Below the pieces are notes generated by a model. It searched no databases and was not told the DNA's origin. It was given only the letters and a program-made list of their open reading frames with translations. From NCBI GenBank assembly GCA_046728155.1, contig JBKPDY010000110.1:1-11494 (forward strand): a DNA stretch of 11,494 bases. The letters run 5' to 3'. The translations under genes were made by a program, and so were the position numbers. Shown here piece by piece: positions 1 through 4,878 of the stretch. Every line of letters starts with the position of its first letter. The stretch's first letter is position 1. Origin of the DNA: CAWDLX01 sp046728155 (GTDB lineage Bacteria; Actinomycetota; Actinomycetes; Mycobacteriales; Micromonosporaceae).

Positions 1-78
1 GTCATGGCTCGCATCCAGGTACACCGAAGCAAAGGGTCCTTCGACGTCGTACAGGCCACGGATGAAGGAGAGCTCCAT
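1..78 (-). CDS. Rv2629-like protein (bacterial release-factor-like, baeRF family), N-terminal fragment
   Basis: Only the first 26 codons lie inside the window; the gene runs off the left edge. Reading leftward from the ATG at 78 gives MELSFIRGLYD followed by EGPFASVYLDASHD. From memory, the second part closely resembles the start of mycobacterial Rv2629 (EGPFASVYFDDSHDT). That family has an archaeo-eukaryotic release-factor/Vms1-like fold and is thought to act on ribosomes or peptidyl-tRNA under stress; Rv2629 belongs to the hypoxia (DosR) regulon. The ribosome binding site is weak (a GGTGGG stretch about 11 nt upstream). The gene is divergent from the Dps gene at 505, which suits a stress locus. 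A longer competing open frame from 367 lies in another register and has shadow-like composition. The family call rests on a short but distinctive match; the enzymatic role is inferred. Confidence 0.66.
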   Translation of the reverse strand, partial: MELSFIRGLYDVEGPFASVYLDASHD

Positions 79-142
79 AATCGCCAACGTACCCACCAGC
101 CCGCCGCGGTCCGGCGGGTTTGGTCGGGCTGGCGCGGGCTGT

Positions 143-176
143 AACCGGCTGAAGCCCCGCTGAAACCGGTTGAACC
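143..176. repeat. Helically phased TTCA/TGAA short repeats
   Basis: TGAA occurs at 150-153, 161-164 and 171-174, each in a similar setting (CCGGCTGAAGCC, CCGCTGAAACC, CGGTTGAACC). The spacing is 11 and 10 bp, so the copies face the same side of the helix. On the minus strand they read as GGTTCA, GGTTTCA and GGCTTCA units, about 70-100 bp upstream of the Rv2629-like start. AACCGGTT inside the run is itself palindromic. This could be a multi-site regulator binding region or a chance low-complexity run. Confidence 0.35.
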
Positions 177-199
177 GCCCCGCCGGGCACGCTTGGGGG

Positions 200-407
200 C
201 ACCGCAGCGACCGGTGCGTCGATGCCCGCTCGGCCCGCAGCGTCGACACCGCGTCGTCGAGTGTGCCCCGATCTCGCGCGGGCCGCCCCACAGAGCGAGG
301 CCCGCCTCCGACCTCCGCCAGCGCAGCCATGTGGCCCGGATCCGTGGTGCGGTGATCTCCTCGTCATGGCAAGAGACCCGAAACAGCAGGTTCAGCTCGG
401 CGGCCAT
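200..407 (-). pseudogene. Possible decayed DUF1876 (Rv1738/Rv2632c-like) gene
   Basis: Reading leftward from the ATG at 407, one frame gives a start MAAELNLLF, then RATWLRWRR, GLALWGG and PREIG. A neighbouring frame then carries LDDAVSTL and ASTHRSL. The order (a basic RA..RLRW-type strand, a G.GLA segment, PEIGD-like, an A..AL..L helix, a closing DIEASTH-like motif) resembles the small dsRBD-like DUF1876 family as I remember it, but only if a frameshift and internal deletion are allowed. DUF1876 proteins are ribosome-associated dormancy factors, and Rv2632c lies near Rv2629 in M. tuberculosis, which makes the neighbourhood suggestive. There is no ribosome binding site at 407, and the open frame overlaps the Rv2629-like gene out of register. 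This is a low-confidence reading. Confidence 0.23.
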
Positions 408-504
408 GGGTAGTGGCTAGCGACCGGTTTCGACGAACCGTCCCGGGGCGAGCATCGACTGTGGCAGTGTCAATCCGTACTGACCTCACAGCGGAGGGAC
501 ATCG

Positions 505-1137
505 ATGACGGCCAAGGGAAGGCAGTCGCGGGCGTCATCCGTGGAACCGACACGGGTGCGTGAACGATACGAGCATCTGTTCGAGGGTGACGGCGGCCGC
601 AGTCAACCGATGCTGCACGAGATGGGCATCGAGATCCAGGAGTTCGGCGCGATGCGGTTGTTGCCGATCGCCCTCAGCCACGACGCACGGGTCCGTTCAT
701 GTGACGAGCTCAACCGGATCCTCGCCGACACCCAGATCCTCTACAGCTTGTACAAGAAGCACCATTGGCTCATGCGCGGGCTCACCTTCTACCAGCTTCA
801 CCTGTTGCTGGACAAGCACGCTGGTGAGCAGCTCGAGCTCATTGACCTGATGGCCGAACGGGTGCAGACGCTGGGCGGGGTGGCCGTCAGCGACCCCCGT
901 CACGTCGCGGAGATCACGACGGTGCCGCGTCCGCCGAATGGCGCAGAAGAGGTCCTGGCCATGCTCTCGCGGCTGCTGGAGGCCCACGAGATCATTATCG
1001 CGAAGGTACGCGACGCCATTGAAACCACCGCGAACAACGGGGACGCCGGCACGAACGACATTCTCACCAGTGACGTCCTGCGTACGAACGAGCTGCAGGT
1101 GTGGTTCATCGCCGAGCACCTGGTCGAACAGCCCTGA
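505..1137 (+). CDS. dps: Dps-family DNA-binding ferritin-like protein
   Basis: The 210-residue product is a Dps mini-ferritin, which oxidises Fe(II) with peroxide, stores iron in a dodecameric shell and can bind the nucleoid. The intersubunit ferroxidase signature is complete: H87-W88, the MRG turn (90-92), H99, D103, D114 and E118 followed by R, aligning with E. coli H51, H63, D67, D78 and E82 as I recall them. LGG at 123-125 follows as in the family. The N-terminal ~60 residues form an unusually long tail, with several Arg/Lys in the first 20 residues that could contact DNA. The ATG at 505 is supported by GGAGGG at 493-498 with 6 nt spacing. The gene ends 3 bp before the stop of the convergent hydrolase gene and diverges from the Rv2629-like gene. 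The family call is firm; DNA binding is inferred. Confidence 0.93.
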   Translation: MTAKGRQSRASSVEPTRVRERYEHLFEGDGGRSQPMLHEMGIEIQEFGAMRLLPIALSHDARVRSCDELNRILADTQILYSLYKKHHWLMRGLTFYQLHLLLDKHAGEQLELIDLMAERVQTLGGVAVSDPRHVAEITTVPRPPNGAEEVLAMLSRLLEAHEIIIAKVRDAIETTANNGDAGTNDILTSDVLRTNELQVWFIAEHLVEQP

Positions 1138-1140
1138 GTG

Positions 1141-1827
1141 TCACGAGGCTGCGTGTTCGCGGCGGGGCAACGGTTTGAGCCGAGCGAGGAACCAGTCCCG
1201 AGCCATGGCGGCAACCTGCTCCAACGCTCCCGGTTCCTCGAACAGGTGCGTAGCACCCGGGACGATGTCAAGGCGCTTCTCGCCCGGCAGCAGCTGCGCA
1301 GCGGAGTGGTTGAGCTCGAGGACGGTCGCATCGCGCCCGCCCACGACGAGCAGAGTCGGTTGAACCACAAGGCGGAGAAAGTCGCCGGCGAGGTCGGGCC
1401 GGCCACCGCGAGATACGACGGCCTCGACGGTGAACGGCCGAGCCGCGGCGGCCACCAACGCCGCGGCTGCGCCGGTGCTGGCTCCGAATAGTCCGACGCC
1501 GAGACCGGCCGTCGCCTCGTGCCCCAGCAACCAGTCGGTCAGCGCGATAACCCGTACCGACAACTTGGTGATGTCGAACCGGTACTGGCCACTTCTGACA
1601 TCGGCCCGTTCCTCGTCCGCGGTCAGCAGGTCGGCGAGCGCCGTAGCCAAGCCGGCGCTCTGCAGTTCGAGGGCGACATAACGATTGCGGGGGCTGTGTC
1701 GGCCACTGCCGCTCCCGTGCGCGAACAGCACCAACCCCGCCGCCCGGTCGGGCACAGCGAGATCCGCGTCCAGCGTCACGCCCGCGGTAGGTATCTTCAG
1801 ACTCTGCTCAATCCGGTTCATGGGCAC
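1141..1827 (-). CDS. Alpha/beta hydrolase, dienelactone-hydrolase-like
   Basis: This is a compact 228-residue alpha/beta hydrolase without signal peptide, so cytoplasmic. The HGSGSGRHSPRN stretch after the first strands (37-48) supplies the oxyanion region. GASTG at 115-119 is the nucleophile elbow (Ser117). GGRDATV places the acid at Asp166, and GATHLFEEPGAL places the base at His194. The same domain forms the C-terminal half of the phosphoribosyltransferase-hydrolase Rv0571c type in mycobacteria; here it stands alone. The substrate is unknown. The start is either GTG at 1827 or ATG at 1821 (residue 3); no strong ribosome binding site decides between them. The stop is 3 bp from the Dps stop in a tail-to-tail arrangement with no room for a separate terminator. 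It may share stress control with its neighbours, but the sequence does not show how. Confidence 0.88.
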   Translation of the reverse strand: MPMNRIEQSLKIPTAGVTLDADLAVPDRAAGLVLFAHGSGSGRHSPRNRYVALELQSAGLATALADLLTADEERADVRSGQYRFDITKLSVRVIALTDWLLGHEATAGLGVGLFGASTGAAAALVAAAARPFTVEAVVSRGGRPDLAGDFLRLVVQPTLLVVGGRDATVLELNHSAAQLLPGEKRLDIVPGATHLFEEPGALEQVAAMARDWFLARLKPLPRREHAAS

Positions 1828-2091
1828 TCACTTACCCGCGATCCTGCAGTCGATTCCCTCTCGTCTCCTGCGCGGGCCTGCCAGCCAGGGTTGGCCGACA
1901 CCGCATCGTCGTGGCAGTTCACCGACGGGCCTCCGCGCTCGCTTTCTCCGAGCCCTATTCTCCAACTCCATGAGGTGAGCGGTCCTAACTCCGGCCAGAC
2001 TCCAGCGAGACGAAAACGGGGTTGGCACACGTTGCGTTTGCCCGCGATAGTGGTCGGTGCGGCTATTGCGCGCAGTGGGCCGTGAGCGTCG

Positions 2092-2418
2092 TCACCGTCG
2101 CACGGCCCGCTCCAGTTCAGCCTTGGTCATCCGCGACCGCCCCTTCACGTTCCGCCGCCTGGCCTCCTCGTAGAGCTGGTCACGCGTTGGGCCGCCGGAG
2201 CCACGATGCGACCGCAGCCCGCCGCGCCGACCGGACGAGATGTCGGTACGCGACAGGTTCGACGACGTGCGCGCCTCGCCCGCACGCGCCCGCTCTTTGT
2301 TCACCGTCCGGGCGGCGATCTCCTCGGCTCGGTCCTCGGACTCCCCGCGTTCCCGGGCGCTGTCCTTGATGTGCTCGTACTGACGCTCGCGTTTGGCGCC
2401 CCACGATCGTTGCGGCAT
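2092..2418 (-). CDS. Small basic Rho_N-domain protein (annotated elsewhere as plasmid stabilization protein)
   Basis: The 108-residue product is highly charged. Residues 1-45 (PQRSWGAKRERQYEHIK, then AEEIAARTVNKERARAGE) match a small actinobacterial family often labelled 'plasmid stabilization protein'. A Ser/Gly/Arg linker (SSGRRGGLRS, 61-70) follows, and residues 78-108 (DQLYEEARRRNVKGRS, then MTKAELERAV) form a Rho N-terminal/SAP-like helix-extended-loop-helix expected to bind nucleic acid. The function is not known. I chose the ATG at 2418, with GGAG 9 nt upstream, because the family begins MPQRSW; an ATG at 2445 would add nine residues. It lies downstream of the XRE gene on the same strand, separated by 161 bp containing a repeat element, so probably not in the same operon. 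Confidence 0.8.
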   Translation of the reverse strand: MPQRSWGAKRERQYEHIKDSARERGESEDRAEEIAARTVNKERARAGEARTSSNLSRTDISSGRRGGLRSHRGSGGPTRDQLYEEARRRNVKGRSRMTKAELERAVRR

Positions 2419-2517
2419 GGCCTGATTCTCCTTCCTCAACGACATCCTGCTTCCTACCCCGCTGCGCCCCGCCGCAAAACGGAAGTCCGTTGTTCTCAGC
2501 GTCGCATTGTGGCCTGT

Positions 2518-2561
2518 CTGCGGCGTACTTGAGCCCGGCGGGCGGCCAGAACACTACGTAG
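2518..2561 (-). repeat. Palindromic repeat element, copy B (degenerate)
   Basis: On the minus strand this begins CTACGTAGTGTTCTGGCC, continues through a GC-rich centre and ends in a decayed version of the opposite arm. It shares its left arm and centre with the near-perfect hairpin at 8256-8299. It starts 19 bp past the stop codon of the XRE gene at 2580. With the right arm degraded it would fold poorly. Two copies, each just past the end of a minus-strand gene, suggest a small interspersed repeat or a terminator-like module. A conserved peptide (YVVF.P..G.K) could also be read from both copies, so a shared coding remnant is not excluded. Confidence 0.45.
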
Positions 2562-2579
2562 CCCCCGAGCGGGCCAGGA

Positions 2580-3029
2580 TCAGCGGCTGCTCGCCATCAT
2601 GCTGACCCGCTGCGCCCTCAGCAGCATCGCTGCCGACGGCGTGACCCGACCAGACAGGTAGGTCGAGAGCCGCGTGCGCGACGTACCGAGCCGCGAGGCG
2701 AACTGCGCCTGGTTGAGACCCGACGCGCGCACCAGCTCCCGCATCTGTTCGGCAACAGCGTCGCGCTCGGCCGTCTCCGCAGCGGTCCGCGCCCTGGCGA
2801 TAGCCGCATCGAGTAGCTCGGCCGTGCCGTACGGACGCTCGTAACTCAACACCTGCTCGACCGCGCGAGCGACCGGACCCCACGGATCGCGACGAATGGC
2901 CGCCACGATGCGTCGCCACTCAGGCAAGCCACCCCGACTGATCGCAGTAGCCATCGCCTCCAACGGCCACGTCTCAACCGGATCATTCACATCGACATCG
3001 ACGTTGCGGAATACCAACGTGCTGGCCAT
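2580..3029 (-). CDS. XRE-family HTH protein, probable antitoxin
   Basis: The 149-residue product begins MASTLVFRNVDVDV. An N-terminal helical region (about 18-80: DPVETWPLEAM, EWRRIVAAIRRDPWGPVARA, VLSYERPYG) is typical of actinobacterial proteins encoded with an AbiEii-type nucleotidyltransferase. A C-terminal helix-turn-helix spans about 95-142 (LVRASGLNQAQFASRLG, TSRTRLSTYLSGR). It probably neutralises its neighbour and represses the operon; both roles are inferred from family and context. The ATG at 3029 overlaps the upstream TGA by one base (TGATG), so translation is likely coupled to the nucleotidyltransferase. An in-frame ATG at 3107 would lie inside that gene and adds no conserved sequence. 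The antitoxin-like gene comes second here, the reverse of the commonest toxin-antitoxin order. Confidence 0.82.
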   Translation of the reverse strand: MASTLVFRNVDVDVNDPVETWPLEAMATAISRGGLPEWRRIVAAIRRDPWGPVARAVEQVLSYERPYGTAELLDAAIARARTAAETAERDAVAEQMRELVRASGLNQAQFASRLGTSRTRLSTYLSGRVTPSAAMLLRAQRVSMMASSR

Positions 3030-3724
3030 CAGGCGCCGTCCTGCGGCTCCGCAATGGCACTGGCCACTTCGGACAGCACTCGTCGTACTTGGCGCCAGTC
3101 CGCCCACCGGCGATCCAGCTTCCGGTAAGACCGGAGCTGCTGGGTAACCCCTACGTCCTTGGGGCGAGGGTCGGCCAACTGCCGGGCAAGCTGGGTAGCG
3201 ATCCCCTCACCCTCACCGCGTTGATCCGCGTAGTACTCGTCGATATGGCTCAGTATCTTGGCGGCGTGGCCGACGCCGCCACGCTCGGCTAGCGCTGCCA
3301 CATCTAGGTAATCCCGGGTCTGGTTGCGCCGCACGACCAGGAAACCCTTGATGCGCAATGTTTCGTCGTTGGTGGGCACGACAAGGCTCCGGCCGGACGG
3401 AAGCTGCACCTCGGCCGTCTCCAGTGGCCTGCGCCGGATCATCTGCCGCACGCCGGACTCGATGCCATCGAGGTTCCCGAGAATGACCTTCCCAGGAACG
3501 AGCCGATTGGTCGCCCAACCCTCGTCGCCTTCCAGGGCGTCCAGCACCATTTCAAACCGGTCGGCAAGATCGGGCAAGACATGGTCGTGATCCAGGGAGA
3601 GCCGGTGGCCCGCGTACAGAGCCGCGGCCGATCCGCCGACGAGCACCGCGTCTGGAACCAGCCGCTGCAACCGAGCGGCCGACTCCAGAACCGCGAGGAA
3701 CTCGGGGTCGAGCGCTTCACTCAT
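3029..3724 (-). CDS. AbiEii/MenT-type nucleotidyltransferase, probable toxin
   Basis: The 231-residue product has the polymerase-beta-like nucleotidyltransferase core. GGSAAALYAGHR at 30-41 is the nucleotide-binding GS motif, and SLDHDHV at 43-49 supplies the metal-binding Asp pair D45 and D47. A later region RIKGFLVVRRNQTRDYLD (124-141), with K126, R133, D138 and D141, matches the conserved Lys/Arg/Asp of the AbiEii (DUF1814) family. Relatives such as MenT toxins transfer nucleotides to tRNA ends and block translation; others act in phage defence. I infer this role and cannot name the target. The ATG at 3724 has no ribosome binding site and sits about 11 nt past a TATGAT -10-like hexamer, so the mRNA may be nearly leaderless. 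The stop overlaps the XRE start by one base. All recognisable catalytic residues are present. Confidence 0.85.
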   Translation of the reverse strand: MSEALDPEFLAVLESAARLQRLVPDAVLVGGSAAALYAGHRLSLDHDHVLPDLADRFEMVLDALEGDEGWATNRLVPGKVILGNLDGIESGVRQMIRRRPLETAEVQLPSGRSLVVPTNDETLRIKGFLVVRRNQTRDYLDVAALAERGGVGHAAKILSHIDEYYADQRGEGEGIATQLARQLADPRPKDVGVTQQLRSYRKLDRRWADWRQVRRVLSEVASAIAEPQDGA

Positions 3725-3733
3725 ATCTGCAGC

Positions 3734-3749
3734 GTATCATAAGTGATAC
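3734..3749 (-). promoter_or_regulatory. Inverted-repeat operator over the -10 of the toxin-antitoxin-like pair
   Basis: GTATCA (3734-3739), a TAAG spacer and TGATAC (3744-3749) form a perfect 6-bp inverted repeat. On the minus strand it contains TATGAT (3741-3736), a 5/6 match to the -10 consensus, ending 11 bp before the nucleotidyltransferase ATG. A bound repressor here would block RNA polymerase. The XRE protein is the natural candidate. No clear -35 hexamer is seen at 16-18 bp. Confidence 0.6.
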
Positions 3750-3845
3750 ACCTCGTTCTCATGCGCGCGAGCCGAAATCAGAAGATCCGGCCGATCGGCG
3801 TCACCGCGGTGGCCGTGATCTGGAAACCTGGGGGAGGTCCTCGCT

Positions 3846-4025
3846 GTGCCAGTGGGAGAGGAGAGCGAGGTGTTCACGTTGACATCGACTGCTTTCGAGG
3901 ACGGCCAGGAGATGGCTCAGCGTTACAGGAAGAACGTATCTCCACCATTGACGTGGCGTGGCGCCCTATGGGCCCCCGGCGAGCCGAAGATCTGTTTCTT
4001 CCGCGGAAACGCGAAGCATACTTGA
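3846..4025 (+). pseudogene. Truncated PEBP-family (YbhB/YbcL-like) gene, 5' fragment
   Basis: A 59-codon frame starts at GTG 3846 with GGGGAGG at 3831-3837, 8 nt upstream. Residues 9-40 contain VFTLTSTAFEDGQEMAQRY and NVSPPLTWRGA. This is the hallmark start of the phosphatidylethanolamine-binding protein family (F.L.S.AF.DG...P.RY.....SPPL.W...P), here lacking about four residues between RY and SPPL. The normal continuation (GT..LAL...DPDAP) is absent; the frame runs into unrelated sequence and stops at 4023-4025 within the inverted repeat at 3991-4046. A full protein would be about 150-180 residues, so at least two thirds is gone. The preserved ribosome binding site suggests fairly recent loss. 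Neighbouring frames around 3960-3990 show no clear continuation. Confidence 0.55.
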
Positions 4026-4046
4026 CGTTTTCGCGGAAGAAATAGA
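3991..4046. repeat. Long inverted repeat (17-21 bp arms)
   Basis: The left arm TTTCTTCCGCGGAAACG (3995-4011) and right arm CGTTTTCGCGGAAGAAA (4026-4042) pair with one mismatch across a 14-base loop. The stem extends outward to 3991/4046 with one G-T wobble. It interrupts or borders the PEBP stub. No T-run follows on either strand, so it is not a classical intrinsic terminator. It could be the remains of a small palindromic mobile element, a bidirectional terminator for the permease gene ending at 4135, or a structured RNA. Confidence 0.6.
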
Positions 4047-4134
4047 GCATGGTCGAAACGATGTGTGCCTTAGCCAGGCGCCGAGATGCCCCCGGCCGGT
4101 TCCCAGCATGTGGACCCCTCGGCACTGCCCGCGC

Positions 4135-4878
4135 TCAGGTGAGCCGGCGCCGGAACAGATAGGCCGCCGCCGCGATCGAGGCGATCACGATAGCGGCACA
4201 CCAGGCGAGGGCCCGCCAAGGATTCGTCCCTACCGGAAGGTCAAGCAGCAGGCTCCGCATGGTCTCGATGACGGGCGTCACCGGTTGGTTGCGCGAGAAT
4301 CCCTGTAGCCAGGTCGGCATGGTGTCGATCGGGACGAATGCGCTGCTCGCGTACGGCACGAACATGATGACGAAGGTGACGCCTGAGGCCGCCTCCGGGG
4401 TACGCGCGAGAAGACCCATCGCAGCCGACAACCATGAGATCGCGATCATGAACGCGAGCAGAACCCCGACGGCGGCGAGCCATTGGGCGGGGTTCGCGGT
4501 CGGGCGGAAGCCGATCAGGACGGCAACGCCGAACACGATCGCGGTGGAGACCAGGTTGCGCACCACGCTCGCCGTTACATGTCCGGTAAGGATGGCCGGC
4601 CCACCGATGTCCATGGAGCGGAACCGGTCCACGATGCCGTTGCGCATGTCCTGGCACACGCTGACCGCGGTCTGCGACGACCCGAATCCCGCGCAGAGCA
4701 GGATCACCCCCGGCACGACGTAGGTGACGTACGCGGTGCCCGTGTGGATGGCACCGCCGAAGAGGTAGACGAAGAGCAGCATCAGGATCGTCGGCAGCGC
4801 CAGCGACATGATGAGCACGTCAAGGGTTCGGCTCGACAGGCGCACGCTGCGGCCGATCATCACTGCGGTGTCAGACAT
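4135..4878 (-). CDS. ABC-2 type exporter permease, DrrB-like
   Basis: The 247-residue product is the membrane subunit of a small-molecule exporter. About six hydrophobic segments are visible: near 21-41, 50-72, 101-124, 132-157, 164-184 and 222-242. The cytoplasmic stretch DMRNGIVDRFRSMD (77-90) and the following GHVTASVVRNL are typical of DrrB-type ABC-2 permeases, as is the periplasm-facing PTWLQGFSRNQPVTPVIE (188-205) between the fifth and sixth segments. It would pair with the ATPase encoded just upstream. The ATG at 4878 has AAGGAG 7 nt upstream and overlaps the ATPase stop by 8 bp (4871-4878), so the two are co-transcribed and probably translationally coupled. Drug or antibiotic export is the family expectation; the substrate cannot be read from sequence. 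Confidence 0.9.
   Translation of the reverse strand: MSDTAVMIGRSVRLSSRTLDVLIMSLALPTILMLLFVYLFGGAIHTGTAYVTYVVPGVILLCAGFGSSQTAVSVCQDMRNGIVDRFRSMDIGGPAILTGHVTASVVRNLVSTAIVFGVAVLIGFRPTANPAQWLAAVGVLLAFMIAISWLSAAMGLLARTPEAASGVTFVIMFVPYASSAFVPIDTMPTWLQGFSRNQPVTPVIETMRSLLLDLPVGTNPWRALAWCAAIVIASIAAAAYLFRRRLT

Larger units (their letters stand above)
79..504. other. Intergenic region between divergent stress genes
   Basis: This 426-base gap should carry the control regions of the Rv2629-like gene and the Dps gene. What I can see is a run of TGAA/TTCA units spaced 10-11 bp (about 143-176), a possible decayed DUF1876-like gene on the minus strand (about 200-407), and a short imperfect palindrome, CGGTT...AACCG, at 425-440. 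I see no convincing -35/-10 pair and no DosR-type 20-bp box. The other open frames here are arginine- and proline-rich shadows. Confidence 0.5.
3725..4134. other. Gene-poor, scar-like intergenic region
   Basis: These 410 bases separate the toxin-antitoxin-like pair from the exporter genes. They hold the operator at 3734-3749, a plus-strand 5' stub of a PEBP-family gene (3846-4025) and a long inverted repeat (3991-4046). A weak imperfect hairpin (GCCGAG at 4080-4085 with CTCGGC at 4118-4123) lies just past the permease stop and might help termination. No intact gene is visible. Confidence 0.6.

Noticed and set aside
2..367. 121-codon minus-strand open frame at the left edge
   Set aside because: Arg/Gly/Pro-rich composition typical of GC-rich shadow frames, no ribosome binding site, and it overlaps the better-supported Rv2629-like start in another register.
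1828..1971. 47-codon minus-strand frame ending TGA directly against the hydrolase GTG start
   Set aside because: The abutting stop/start suggested a leader peptide, but codon use (ATA-like and AGA/AGG codons), an Arg-rich product and lack of a ribosome binding site argue for chance.
1519..2085. 188-codon plus-strand open frame across the hydrolase start
   Set aside because: No recognisable domain or ribosome binding site, and mostly antisense to the hydrolase gene with its intact catalytic triad.
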